From JACVRN01 sp036403815 (lineage in GTDB: Bacteria > Acidobacteriota > Blastocatellia > Pyrinomonadales > Pyrinomonadaceae), in assembly GCA_036403815.1 (NCBI GenBank), contig DASWQH010000012.1, positions 82,622 to 146,621 of the forward strand: a stretch of 64,000 nucleotides of DNA, read 5' to 3'. Made by a program: the position numbers and the translations under genes. Each line of letters opens with the position of its first letter. Positions within the stretch are counted from its first letter, which is position 1. Shown here piece after piece: positions 42,215 through 50,541 of this stretch. Below the pieces are notes generated by a model. It saw only the letters and a program-made list of their open reading frames with translations. It did not search any database and was not told where the DNA came from.

Positions 42215-44410
42215 TTAAGTAAACCCTAATAACCGCCCGCCCTGAAAAGTTATGAGCGATGCTATGTAGGCGAGCACCAGCATGTAGCCGACCATGAAGA
42301 GCGGCCAGCGCCAAGAGTTCGTCTCACGCCGAACGATTGCCACCGTTGACATGCACTGAAGCGCCAGCACGAAGAAGACCATCAGAGAAACGGCTACAAG
42401 CGGCGTCCATGCGGGCGACCCGTCGGAGCGCTTCGCCTCGCGCACGGCTTCAATCAGAGACGCTTCGTTATCGTCCCCGCCTACGTTGTAGATGATACTC
42501 AGGGTCGAGACGAGCGTTTCGCGTGCGGCGAAAGATGAAATGAGCGCGATTCCTATCTTCCAGTCGAAGCCTAGCGGCGCAATGACCGGCTCAATCAGAT
42601 GTCCAAGCCTTCCTGCAAAACTGTTGCGCAACTGCTCGCCCTTTTCCTCGGCAACTTCATCCTGCACGGAAGTCGCGGAAGCATTCCGGCTTTGCGCTAC
42701 TTCGGGGGCTTTCGCATTACTGATGCTTTTAACTTCCGTGCGCGGGAATGTCGCCAGCGCCCAGAGGATAATGGAGATGGCTAAGATGACTGTTCCGGCG
42801 CGGCGTACAAAGAGCCAGGCGCGCGACCAGACGGCCTGAAACATGGTCAGAAAGTTCGGCACGCGATAAGGCGGCATCTCAAGCACGAGCGGCGGCGGCG
42901 GCGATTTCAAGATAGTGCGCTTCGCTATCCACGCGACACAGATGGCGACGGCGATTCCCAGAAAATACATCGCCAGAATTATCAACGCGCCCACAGAGAC
43001 GAATCCGAAGACCTTCTGTGTAGAGAAGAACGCGGCGATCATCAGGGTGTAGACTGGAAGCCGCGCCGAACAGCTCATAAAGGGCGCAATCATGATGGTC
43101 GCTATGCGGTCTTTCGGATTCTCAATCGTGCGCGTCGCCATGATGCCGGGAATGGCGCAGGCGAAGCTGCTCAGAAGCGGCATGAAGGCTTTGCCGTGAA
43201 GCCCCACGCCGCGCATCAGTCTGTCCATAAGGAAAGCTGCACGCGCCATGTAGCCTGTGTCTTCCAGGATGGCTATGAAGAAGAAGAGCAGTAGAATCTG
43301 GGGCAGGAACACGAGCACGCCGCCGACACCCGCAATGACGCCGTCAACCATCAGGTCTGTAAAAAGACCTGGCGGCAATTGCGCTCGCGCAAAGTCTCCT
43401 AGCGCGCCGAAGCCTTTGTCAATCAAGTCCATAGGCAAGGACGCCCATGAGAAGATGGCTTGAAAGATAAAGAGCATGACGAGAATTAAAATCAAGGGGC
43501 CGAAAACCTTGTGCGTCAGCACGCGGTCTATGCGCTCGGTCGTCGTGGGAGCCTGCGAATCCGCAGCCCCGTTTTTGGCTTCACTGGAAACGCGCTCAAT
43601 CCAGTCATAACGCGCAAGGAGCGGTTCCTGCCACCAGTTGCCGTCCGTTTCGGCCAGACGCTCGCGGGCGCGTCGTATGGCATCGCGCCGCTTCTCGTCC
43701 AACGGCAACTCGTCGCCGTAAAGCTCGCGCATCGCCGCGTGCCTGGCTGTTGAAGCTTCGCCGGGATGAACCAGCGCCGCCAACTCTTCTTCGGCCTGCC
43801 TGGATAAGCACCAGCCCGCTATGAGTCCGCTACGCGCACTGGCCGCGAGTATGGCGCGTCGAAGCTCTTCCAGCCCGCGCTTCTGCGAAGCAGTGACCGG
43901 AATGACCTCTACACAGAGAGCAGCCGATAGCCGCTCCAGATCAACTTTCAGTCCGCGCTTTTCGGCAAGGTCGTACATCGTCAGCGCGACGACCATCGGA
44001 CGACCGTACTCCAGAAGCTGCGTCGCCAGATATAGATTGCGCTCAAGATTCGTAGCGTCAACCACAGCGACTATGACATCCGGCGCGGGCAATCCGCTGA
44101 TGCGTCCGGTAATCACGTCGCGCGCAATCTGCTCGTCAATCGAAGCGGCGTCCAGACTGTAGAGACCCGGAAGATCAATCAAGCGCGCGGGCGGTGCGCC
44201 TTCTGCGAGCGACCACACGCCCTCCTTGCGCTCGACCGTGACACCCGGATAGTTCGCTACCTTCTGACGCAAGCCCGTCAGCGCATTGAAGAGAGTCGTC
44301 TTGCCTGCGTTGGGATTGCCTGCGAGAGCCACCAATAGAGGGCGCGCCGTAGGCTGCGCGGTAGGTTCTTCGCTCGTTTGTTGCGAAGGGGACTCAAGGG
44401 TGGTGCTCAT
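42215..44410 (-). CDS. feoB: Ferrous iron transporter FeoB
   Basis: The 731-residue inner-membrane Fe(II) transporter has an N-terminal G-protein domain: GNPNAGKTTLFNAL (G1, about 31), PGVTVERKEG (switch I), LIDLPGLYSLD (G3) and a VVDATNLERNL region. A helical GDI-like part, then two Gate motifs within the membrane core, follow (PLLSSFACAIPGIMATRTIENPKDR and SSFAARETLVSTLS). A roughly 45-residue Ala/Glu-rich loop (EVKSISNAKAPEVAQSRN...) sits between membrane segments. It is downstream of feoA. Confidence 0.95.
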   Translation of the reverse strand: MSTTLESPSQQTSEEPTAQPTARPLLVALAGNPNAGKTTLFNALTGLRQKVANYPGVTVERKEGVWSLAEGAPPARLIDLPGLYSLDAASIDEQIARDVITGRISGLPAPDVIVAVVDATNLERNLYLATQLLEYGRPMVVALTMYDLAEKRGLKVDLERLSAALCVEVIPVTASQKRGLEELRRAILAASARSGLIAGWCLSRQAEEELAALVHPGEASTARHAAMRELYGDELPLDEKRRDAIRRARERLAETDGNWWQEPLLARYDWIERVSSEAKNGAADSQAPTTTERIDRVLTHKVFGPLILILVMLFIFQAIFSWASLPMDLIDKGFGALGDFARAQLPPGLFTDLMVDGVIAGVGGVLVFLPQILLLFFFIAILEDTGYMARAAFLMDRLMRGVGLHGKAFMPLLSSFACAIPGIMATRTIENPKDRIATIMIAPFMSCSARLPVYTLMIAAFFSTQKVFGFVSVGALIILAMYFLGIAVAICVAWIAKRTILKSPPPPLVLEMPPYRVPNFLTMFQAVWSRAWLFVRRAGTVILAISIILWALATFPRTEVKSISNAKAPEVAQSRNASATSVQDEVAEEKGEQLRNSFAGRLGHLIEPVIAPLGFDWKIGIALISSFAARETLVSTLSIIYNVGGDDNEASLIEAVREAKRSDGSPAWTPLVAVSLMVFFVLALQCMSTVAIVRRETNSWRWPLFMVGYMLVLAYIASLITFQGGRLLGFT

Positions 44411-44501
44411 TACTTTGTGTAGACAGCCTGTGAATAAAGAGAGACGCGCGAGAGAGAAGGGGACAGCCCCCTCGCGTCTCGCTTGATTCCGGAAAGATTA
44501 T

Positions 44502-44768
44502 TTATTGACCTCGTGTGACCGTGATCGTCTGCGCTTCCGTGCGACGCAGAGCAAGATGATAGCCGCGCACGCGAACCTCAATCGGGTCGCCTAAGGGGGC
44601 AGCCTTGATGACGCGCACCTGCGCGCCCGGCACAACGCCCATCTCCATCAGGCGGCGCGCGATTGCGCCCGTGCCGCTCACGGCAATGACGCGCGCATGA
44701 GTGCCTACAGGCAGGTTGGCTAAAGAGGAATTGTTCGACTCTACATTTGTCTGTGTTGCTCTAATCAT
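44502..44768 (-). CDS. feoA: FeoA-domain protein
   Basis: The protein has about 88 residues from the ATG at 44768. The SH3-like FeoA fold is recognised from LANLPVGTHARVIAVSGTG, RRLMEMGVVPGAQVRVIKAAPLGDPIEVRVRGYHLALRRTEAQTI. It assists FeoB in Fe(II) uptake. The frame is open further upstream, but that part runs through a promoter and operator, so the shorter start is preferred. Confidence 0.9.
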   Translation of the reverse strand: MIRATQTNVESNNSSLANLPVGTHARVIAVSGTGAIARRLMEMGVVPGAQVRVIKAAPLGDPIEVRVRGYHLALRRTEAQTITVTRGQ

Positions 44769-44850
44769 GGCGTTTAAGATTTCCGAGTGCTTCAAAATAA
44801 TTTGCATCCGTTGGAGATTGCGCCTGCGACCTTTCTCCCAACAGGCAAAG

Positions 44851-44881
44851 AGTATAGGCGAATTGAAATTTAATTTCAATT
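44851..44881 (-). promoter_or_regulatory. feoAB promoter overlapping perfect 21-bp Fur-like palindrome
   Basis: On the minus strand TTGAAA (44879-44874) and TATACT (44856-44851) are exactly 17 nt apart. A perfect palindrome at 44861-44881 (arm AATTGAAATT, one T, exact inverse arm) covers the -35 and spacer. The 10-1-10 symmetry, AT-richness and position before feoA are those of a Fur-family operator. The regulator's identity is inferred. Confidence 0.75.
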
Positions 44882-44931
44882 TCAAAACTTCGATTGGCAG
44901 AATATTTACATGCGCTCCGCGCGAAGCCTTC

Positions 44932-46542
44932 TTATTGCTGTGCTACGGGAATGATAGACAGGTCTGCGCGCACGGGGCCTAGTGCCGTAGTGGCCGTGAT
45001 GCGTAGGGGCAGTCTGCGGCGGTCGTCGCTCACCCAGAGTCGCAGGCCGTAGCGGTCGCTCTGCGGGTCATCGGTCGTCAGGGCAAGCTGTATGGCGGGA
45101 ACTGTCTGATTGCCAAGCCCTATGGTTTCGCGCTTGATAGAGGTGATAAAGAGCGTGAGCGGGCGATTGTTAACCAGAAGCGAGACGGCTGTGCGGCGCG
45201 TCGGAGTTAGATTAAAGGAGCGCAGGGCGTAAAAAACGGAGATGAGGTCGTGTGTGCCCACAGGAATTTCTATTCTAGCGCCTTTGTCTGTGGTGATAGC
45301 TCCGCGTTCCTGGTCAATCGTCAGCGTCTCATTCGTGCGCATCTTTCCTTCTTGCAGTTTCAGCTCCGTGCGAAAGGGCACGAAAGTAGTGGGGTCAACG
45401 TAAGAGTTAATCTGGTCGTTGACCGCAAAGAGTCTTTGCATCGCGGCGGTCGTCTGAGCGGTGAATGCCAGCAGCAACCCGTCGCGCCCGAAATATTTCG
45501 AGCGACCGCGCACATGAAACGTCGTCGTGCCTACGGGCTGCGGGCTGTTGCCCAGATAGAAATTGAAATTAAGCTGCTCGCCGATCTGGAAGGGAAGACC
45601 GTTGAGAGAAGCTGTGCCTCCGCCCGTGTTGGTAGAGGGCGGCTGCGGAGTAGGGCGCGTAGTAGGTCTGGCAGGAGTGGGTCTTGGTGTGGGAGTAACT
45701 GTGACAGGGGCGGTCGGCGTCGCGGTTGTTTGTGGCGCACCTTCCGGCAACTGGGAGCCGACCAGCTCGGCGCGAATGTCTCCGACCTTGTAGCGCGCAG
45801 TTATCAGCACTGGAACATGACGTTCGTCGTCGCTGAAGTAGACCTTGACCTTGTAATCGTTGAATTTCGAATTGGCGCTCGTGCGAATCTCTGTGACGAT
45901 GGTATTGAATGAGCCGACCTTCGTTTTCACTATCTCCTGCCCTATGCCCTTCACCTGCACTTTGTACTCTATCTGGTCGTAAACGATATTGCAGTAATAG
46001 GTGGCACGGTCGTTGAGCGGCAGAGCGCGTATGCGATAGATGGCCGAGAGAAAATCGAACCTGCCTGGAAATTCTCCGAAGCGCAGCTTGTTCGGGATAG
46101 CGTCAGCACCGACGGGAGCATTATATTCGCTGGCGGTATCGGACGTACTCCCGCCTTCGCGTATCACCTGTGTAGAGCGAAAGGGTATCCCTGTTGTGGG
46201 ATCAATAAAGGTCGTGTAGTCATTGTTGACAGGGTAGAGCGCTACGTTGACGACCTCCGTTGTTTCAATATGCGCGCGTAGCTCTAATCCGGGGCGGTCA
46301 AAAATCGTCCCGCCGTTGGCGACGAAAAGCTCTACGTGCGCGGCGTTGATGAAGTTTGAGAAGGAGACGCTATAGGTCAGGCGCTCGCCGACGCGATAGA
46401 TGCCCGGAGAGAAAGAGATATTGGCGACATCCTTTTTGCTTTGCGCCGCAAGCTGCACAAACACAAACAGTGCGATGATGACGGTTGCCGGAATCGTGAG
46501 CTTTCGTTTCAACTCTAGTTTCCCCTTATGTTTCAGTTCCAA
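44932..46542 (-). CDS. Exported protein with two DUF3108-like domains
   Basis: The 536-residue protein has an N-terminal hydrophobic segment (IPATVIIALFVFVQLAAQS) and two similar beta-rich halves. FSPGIYRVGERLTYSVSFSNF...YTTFIDPTTGIPFRSTQ and LPFQIGEQLNFNFYLGNS...NSYVDPTTFVPFRTEL show the same pattern, so an internal duplication is clear. A Pro/Thr-rich linker (PTPRPTPARPTTRPTPQPP) joins them. DUF3108 proteins are exported and of unknown function. It is followed by feoA in the same direction, but a separate promoter lies between. Confidence 0.78.
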   Translation of the reverse strand: MELKHKGKLELKRKLTIPATVIIALFVFVQLAAQSKKDVANISFSPGIYRVGERLTYSVSFSNFINAAHVELFVANGGTIFDRPGLELRAHIETTEVVNVALYPVNNDYTTFIDPTTGIPFRSTQVIREGGSTSDTASEYNAPVGADAIPNKLRFGEFPGRFDFLSAIYRIRALPLNDRATYYCNIVYDQIEYKVQVKGIGQEIVKTKVGSFNTIVTEIRTSANSKFNDYKVKVYFSDDERHVPVLITARYKVGDIRAELVGSQLPEGAPQTTATPTAPVTVTPTPRPTPARPTTRPTPQPPSTNTGGGTASLNGLPFQIGEQLNFNFYLGNSPQPVGTTTFHVRGRSKYFGRDGLLLAFTAQTTAAMQRLFAVNDQINSYVDPTTFVPFRTELKLQEGKMRTNETLTIDQERGAITTDKGARIEIPVGTHDLISVFYALRSFNLTPTRRTAVSLLVNNRPLTLFITSIKRETIGLGNQTVPAIQLALTTDDPQSDRYGLRLWVSDDRRRLPLRITATTALGPVRADLSIIPVAQQ

Positions 46543-46719
46543 TGCCGTGCAAGCGAAAGAGCCTTGACGGCACTATCTGGTAATACACGCGCTTGCGGCC
46601 AGAGATGTTCCTGATTGTTTCAACCGGGAATCACAAATCTTTCAGCATTCGACAAGGAGCGTGCCCGTGCTTCTTCTATGACATCTTCCTTTATGAAATG
46701 CAAGCAACGGAAAAGCCAG

Positions 46720-46793
46720 GAATCGTAAATCGTAAATCGTGAATAGAGAAAACCGTCGTTCTTCTATTTACGATTTACGATTCACGATTCACG
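46720..46793. repeat. Heptamer-built palindrome HP11 (overlaps pyrF 3' end)
   Basis: AATCGTA units face TACGATT units around the loop AATAGAGAAAACCGTCG. The right arm encodes the last residues (VNRES) and stop of PyrF on the minus strand. It is the only copy placed at a gene's 3' end rather than before a start. Confidence 0.85.
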
Positions 46794-47557
46794 TCTTTTC
46801 CTGCTGTCTCCATTTCGTTGATAATCTCTTCTGCGGCGCGTGTCATGTCGGGGGCGTCTAGGATTGCGCGACCGACGACCAGATAGCTTGCTCCGGCGCG
46901 CACTGCTTCGGCGGGCGTCATGACGCGCTTTTGATCGCCGCGCGAAGTGCCTGCGGGACGCACGCCGGGTGTGACGATCAGGAAATCTTCCTGCCTGACC
47001 GATGCGCGTATGAGCGGAACTTCATGCGGCGAAGCCACAACGCCGTCCATGCCGCACTCTGCTGAAAGACGTGCAAGGCGCAAGACCTGCTGCTCTACGC
47101 TCGATGTGAAGCCTACTTCGGCCAGCGTAGCGGCGTCTGCACTCGTGAGCGCAGTGACGGCGATGATTGAAGGGCGTGTGAAATTTTCCCTGACCGCCGC
47201 CTCATGAACTAACTCAACCGTCCGGCGCATCATCTCGCTCCCGCCCATCGCATGAACATTGAAGATAGAGACTCCAAGCCGCGCTGCTTCGACGCCCGCG
47301 CGTGCGACCGTGTTCGGGATGTCATGGAATTTGAGGTCTAAGAAGATGCGCCCGCCCGCTTCTACAATCTCACGCACGATTGCATGGCCTCCGGCTGTAA
47401 AGAGCTGCGAGCCTATTTTGAACATGCCCGCGTAACCCTTGAGCGCGTTGAAAATCGACAGCGCTTCGCGGGGCGTTTCAACGTCGAGCGCAATTATCAA
47501 TCTATCTTTCGCAGAAATTTGCTTCTGCATGACAGCCAACTCTTTTTGCAACGGCAT
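46775..47557 (-). CDS. pyrF: Orotidine 5'-phosphate decarboxylase
   Basis: The 260-residue enzyme forms UMP from OMP. RLIIALDVETPREAL, the catalytic FLDLKFHDIPNTV and VTPGVRPAG (phosphate loop) with ASYLVVGRAI are diagnostic. The start ATG at 47557 follows AAGGAGAG; a second ATG nine codons later is possible. The C-terminal VNRES is encoded by the arm of a palindromic repeat, so the natural end may have been altered. It lies 30 nt downstream of pyrD. Confidence 0.94.
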   Translation of the reverse strand: MPLQKELAVMQKQISAKDRLIIALDVETPREALSIFNALKGYAGMFKIGSQLFTAGGHAIVREIVEAGGRIFLDLKFHDIPNTVARAGVEAARLGVSIFNVHAMGGSEMMRRTVELVHEAAVRENFTRPSIIAVTALTSADAATLAEVGFTSSVEQQVLRLARLSAECGMDGVVASPHEVPLIRASVRQEDFLIVTPGVRPAGTSRGDQKRVMTPAEAVRAGASYLVVGRAILDAPDMTRAAEEIINEMETAGKDVNRES

Positions 47558-47587
47558 TTCTCTCCTTGGAATTAGATGATAGAAGCT

Positions 47588-48706
47588 CTAAGCCGCGACC
47601 GACGCTTTCGCTTGACAGCCTACGGCTTCGTCCAGCGTGCGGAATCCCTGCTTGATTAATCTCTCGTGCAAGCCTTCGTTAATCTCTCGCACAATGCCGA
47701 ATCCTTCGTAGATGAAGCCTGTATAAATTTGTATTAGACTCGCGCCCGCGCAAATCTTTTCCCAGGCGTCCGCCGCGCTGAAGATGCCGCCGACGCCTAT
47801 GATGGGTAGTCGCCCGCGCGTCAGACGATAAGTGGCCGCGATGATTTCGGTTGACCGACTGCTAAGTGGCGCGCCGCTCAAGCCCCCTTCGCCGCAAGCT
47901 TCAACAACGCTTGCAGCAGTTTTCAACGAAGCGCGGCTCGTAGTCGTATTGGTTGCGATGATTCCTGCAAGCCCGGCGCGCAACGCTACATCAACAATAG
48001 CTTCCAGCTCATGCTCCTGCAAATCCGGCGCAATCTTAACCAGCAGCGGCAAAGGCCGATTGTCTTCCAGCCTGCTCGCCAGCTCGCGGTTGCGCGCTTG
48101 CAGAGCCTGTAGCAGAGCGTAGAGAGCATCCGCGTGCTGCAAGTCGCGCAGTCCAGGCGTATTCGGAGAGCTAACGTTGACGGCCACGTAATCCGCCACA
48201 TCGTAAACGCTCTCGAAGCTCGCAAGATAATCTGCCGTAGCCTCTTCGACTGCAACCGCGCGGCTCTTTCCGATATTGATGCCGAGCACGCAACCGGCGC
48301 GATACGAGCGCAGGTTCTCCGCAACCGCCCGCGCGCCTGCATTATTGAAGCCCATGCGATTGATGAGCGCTCTATCCTGCGCCAGCCGAAAAAGACGCGG
48401 GCGCGGATTACCGGGCTGCGGCAGATTGGTCACCGTCCCGGCTTCTATAAAACCGAAACCCAGCGCCGCCAATCCTTCAGCCGCCACTCCGTTCTTATCA
48501 AAGCCTGCGGCCAAACCCACAGGATTACGAAATGAAAGTCCGAAGCGACGCAACTCAGTGAAAGGCTCGCTCTCAAACCGGCGCGCAAACATCTTGCGCA
48601 CCAGGCGCGGGCGCAATCCCGCTTCACACAAATAGAGCGCCATCTCGTGAGCCGCTTCAGGCGGCAGCCGGAACAGCAGCGGTCGCAGTATTGAACGATA
48701 GAGCAT
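47588..48706 (-). CDS. pyrD: Dihydroorotate dehydrogenase (quinone), class 2
   Basis: The flavoenzyme of about 372 residues oxidises dihydroorotate with a quinone at the inner membrane. The amphipathic N-terminus (LYRSILRPLLFRLPPEAAHEMAL) is typical of class 2. NPVGLAAGFDKNG, INRMGFNNAG, VNVSSPNTPGLRDLQ (catalytic Ser) and ATNTTTSR with IGVGGI follow. The start is set at 48706; ten upstream in-frame codons translate repeat sequence. Confidence 0.94.
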   Translation of the reverse strand: MLYRSILRPLLFRLPPEAAHEMALYLCEAGLRPRLVRKMFARRFESEPFTELRRFGLSFRNPVGLAAGFDKNGVAAEGLAALGFGFIEAGTVTNLPQPGNPRPRLFRLAQDRALINRMGFNNAGARAVAENLRSYRAGCVLGINIGKSRAVAVEEATADYLASFESVYDVADYVAVNVSSPNTPGLRDLQHADALYALLQALQARNRELASRLEDNRPLPLLVKIAPDLQEHELEAIVDVALRAGLAGIIATNTTTSRASLKTAASVVEACGEGGLSGAPLSSRSTEIIAATYRLTRGRLPIIGVGGIFSAADAWEKICAGASLIQIYTGFIYEGFGIVREINEGLHERLIKQGFRTLDEAVGCQAKASVAA

Positions 48707-48713
48707 CAAAAGA

Positions 48714-48845
48714 CAGTGACAAGTGACGAGTGACAAGCAAAATCAGTTTACAGTTTACAGTTTTAAGTTTTCAGTGAAAAGCTCTCGTCTTAAAACTGAA
48801 AACTTAAAACTGTAAACTGCTCTTCTCACTTGTCACTCGCCACTG
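48714..48845. repeat. Nested heptamer palindromes HP12
   Basis: The outer arms are AGTGACA-type 7-mers (CAGTGACAAGTGACGAG ... inverted CACTTGTCACTCGCCACTG). Between them sits a second complete palindrome at 48744-48819 with CAGTTTA/CAGTTTT/AAGTTTT 7-mers, inverted, around the loop GTGAAAAGCTCTCG. It fills the divergent pyrD-pyrR gap. Confidence 0.9.
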
Positions 48846-48867
48846 TTCTTGTTAGTATCCAACGCCA

Positions 48868-49431
48868 ATGGATTTTGTAGAAAAGGCACGCATCATGGAT
48901 GGGGCGCGGATTAATCGCGCGCTCTCTCGTCTGGCGTCGGAGGTAGTGGAAGATAACCACGGCGCGACAGACCTTTATCTGGTTGGCATACGCCGTCGCG
49001 GGGTGCCGCTGGCCGAGCGCATGGCCGATAAGATTGCCGATTTGGAAGGCAATCGCCCTCCCGTAGGTATCCTCGACATCACGCTTTATCGTGACGACCT
49101 TTCGACCGTCGGCGTCAACCCCGTAGTCAACCGCACGGAATTGCCCGGCGATATAGAAGGCCGCAACATAGTGCTGATTGACGACGTGCTCTACACCGGA
49201 CGCACCATTCGTGCGGCGCTAGACCAGTTGATTGATTTCGGTCGCCCGCGTCGCGTGCAGTTGGCCGTGCTGGTTGACCGTGGCAAAGAGCACAGGGAAC
49301 TGCCCATTCAGGCAGACTACATTGGAAAAGTCGTGCCGACGAAAAAGAGTGAGATCATCAAAGTGATGCTCACGGATTTTGACGAGGAAGAGGGCGTCGC
49401 CATCGTTGAGCGACCCATGATAGAGAGTTGA
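48868..49431 (+). CDS. pyrR: PyrR bifunctional pyrimidine regulator / uracil phosphoribosyltransferase
   Basis: The 187-residue PRTase-fold protein has the PRPP loop IVLIDDVLYTGRTIRAALD and LYLVGIRRRGVPLAERMA, as in PyrR. GILDITLYRDDLS and the RVQLAVLVDRGKEHRELPI tail are diagnostic. In many bacteria PyrR binds pyr mRNA with UMP and causes attenuation; it also converts uracil plus PRPP to UMP. A terminator follows its stop and precedes pyrB, consistent with attenuation. Confidence 0.93.
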   Translation: MDFVEKARIMDGARINRALSRLASEVVEDNHGATDLYLVGIRRRGVPLAERMADKIADLEGNRPPVGILDITLYRDDLSTVGVNPVVNRTELPGDIEGRNIVLIDDVLYTGRTIRAALDQLIDFGRPRRVQLAVLVDRGKEHRELPIQADYIGKVVPTKKSEIIKVMLTDFDEEEGVAIVERPMIES

Positions 49432-49435
49432 GTAG

Positions 49436-49461
49436 AAGCGGTCAGCGATGGCCGCTTTTTT
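49436..49461 (+). terminator. Terminator between pyrR and pyrB (possible attenuator)
   Basis: An 8-bp stem (AAGCGGTC / GGCCGCTT with one G-T pair) and a loop AGCGAT are followed by a run of T's. It lies directly after pyrR within an otherwise same-strand pyrRBC unit. Confidence 0.72.
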
Positions 49462-49477
49462 ATTGCACCAAAAAGCG

Positions 49478-49541
49478 AGAGGTCAGAGGCCAGTAAAAAC
49501 TGTCTTCTACTAACCTCTAACCTCTAACCTCTGACCTCTAA
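49478..49541. repeat. Heptamer-built palindrome HP13
   Basis: The left arm GAGAGGTCAGAGGC is paired with CTAACCTCTAACCTCTGACC and so on. The loop is CAGTAAAAACTGTCTTCTA. It ends 3 nt before the pyrB ATG (CTAAATT ATG). The unit is the same as at 348-417. Confidence 0.85.
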
Positions 49542-49544
49542 ATT

Positions 49545-50525
49545 ATGAGCACGAATTTCACACGTAAGGATTTACTTGGCATACGCGAACTCTCGCCCGC
49601 AGAGATTACTCATATTCTAGACACGGCGGAGAGTTTTCGTGATGTGTCGCGCCGAGAGATTAAGAAAGTCCCTACGCTTCGCGGTCGTACTGTCATCAAT
49701 CTCTTCTTCGAGCCTTCGACGCGCACGCGTACCTCTTTCGAGATTGCGGCCAAGCGTCTTTCAGCCGACTCCGTCAACGTCAGCGCTTCCAACTCAAGCG
49801 TCACCAAGGGCGAAACCCTGCTCGACACTGCGCGCAATCTGGAAGCGATGGCTCCCGATTGCATAGTCATTCGCCACAATTGCGCGGGTGCGCCTCACCA
49901 GTTGGCGCGCATCTGCCGCGCAGGGATAGTAAATGCGGGCGACGGTTCGCACGAGCATCCGACGCAGGCTTTGCTTGACGCTCTGACCATACGCGAGCAC
50001 AAGGGAAAGATTGCCGGGCTGAAAGTAGCTATCATCGGAGACATTCTTCATTCGCGTGTGGCGCGCTCGAACATACATCTACTGACTACGCTGGGCGCGA
50101 CAGTTGCGGTTTCGGGGCCGGGAACGCTCGTGCCTAAAGATTTCGGGGAGCTTGTAGAGAAGGGTCTCAAACTGGAACGGCGCATAGAGGATGCGATTGA
50201 GGGCGCGGACGTGGTGATGATTCTACGTATTCAGCGCGAGCGGCAAACCTCTGCCTTCTTTCCTTCTATGCGAGAGTACGCTGTGCATTACGGCCTGCAT
50301 CTAAACCATCTTGAGATGGCTGCACAGGATGCGATTGTGATGCATCCGGGGCCTATGAATCGCGGTATCGAAATCAGCTCGGAGGTGGCCGACGGCTCGC
50401 GCTCTCTGATACTGGATCAGGTGTCGAACGGCGTCGCCGTGCGGATGGCGATTCTTTATCTGCTTGCGGGCGGGACGCGCGCCGCTGTTGAAGGTGAAGA
50501 CGGAGTAAAGAGGACTGTAGAATAG
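49545..50525 (+). CDS. pyrB: Aspartate carbamoyltransferase catalytic subunit
   Basis: The 326-residue enzyme joins carbamoyl phosphate and aspartate. The carbamoyl-phosphate motif FFEPSTRTRTSFEIA, the SVNVSASNSSVTKGETL loop, HPTQALLDALTI and VMHPGPMNRGIEI are present. No pyrI regulatory subunit is seen; PyrC directly downstream (16 nt) suggests the PyrB-PyrC associated type is possible. It starts against a palindrome arm. Confidence 0.95.
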   Translation: MSTNFTRKDLLGIRELSPAEITHILDTAESFRDVSRREIKKVPTLRGRTVINLFFEPSTRTRTSFEIAAKRLSADSVNVSASNSSVTKGETLLDTARNLEAMAPDCIVIRHNCAGAPHQLARICRAGIVNAGDGSHEHPTQALLDALTIREHKGKIAGLKVAIIGDILHSRVARSNIHLLTTLGATVAVSGPGTLVPKDFGELVEKGLKLERRIEDAIEGADVVMILRIQRERQTSAFFPSMREYAVHYGLHLNHLEMAAQDAIVMHPGPMNRGIEISSEVADGSRSLILDQVSNGVAVRMAILYLLAGGTRAAVEGEDGVKRTVE

Positions 50526-50541
50526 GAACCCTTTAAGAAAG

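Noticed and set aside
44769..44885. Longer FeoA start
   Set aside because: Would place the coding region over the promoter and Fur-like palindrome, and the extra residues do not fit the family.
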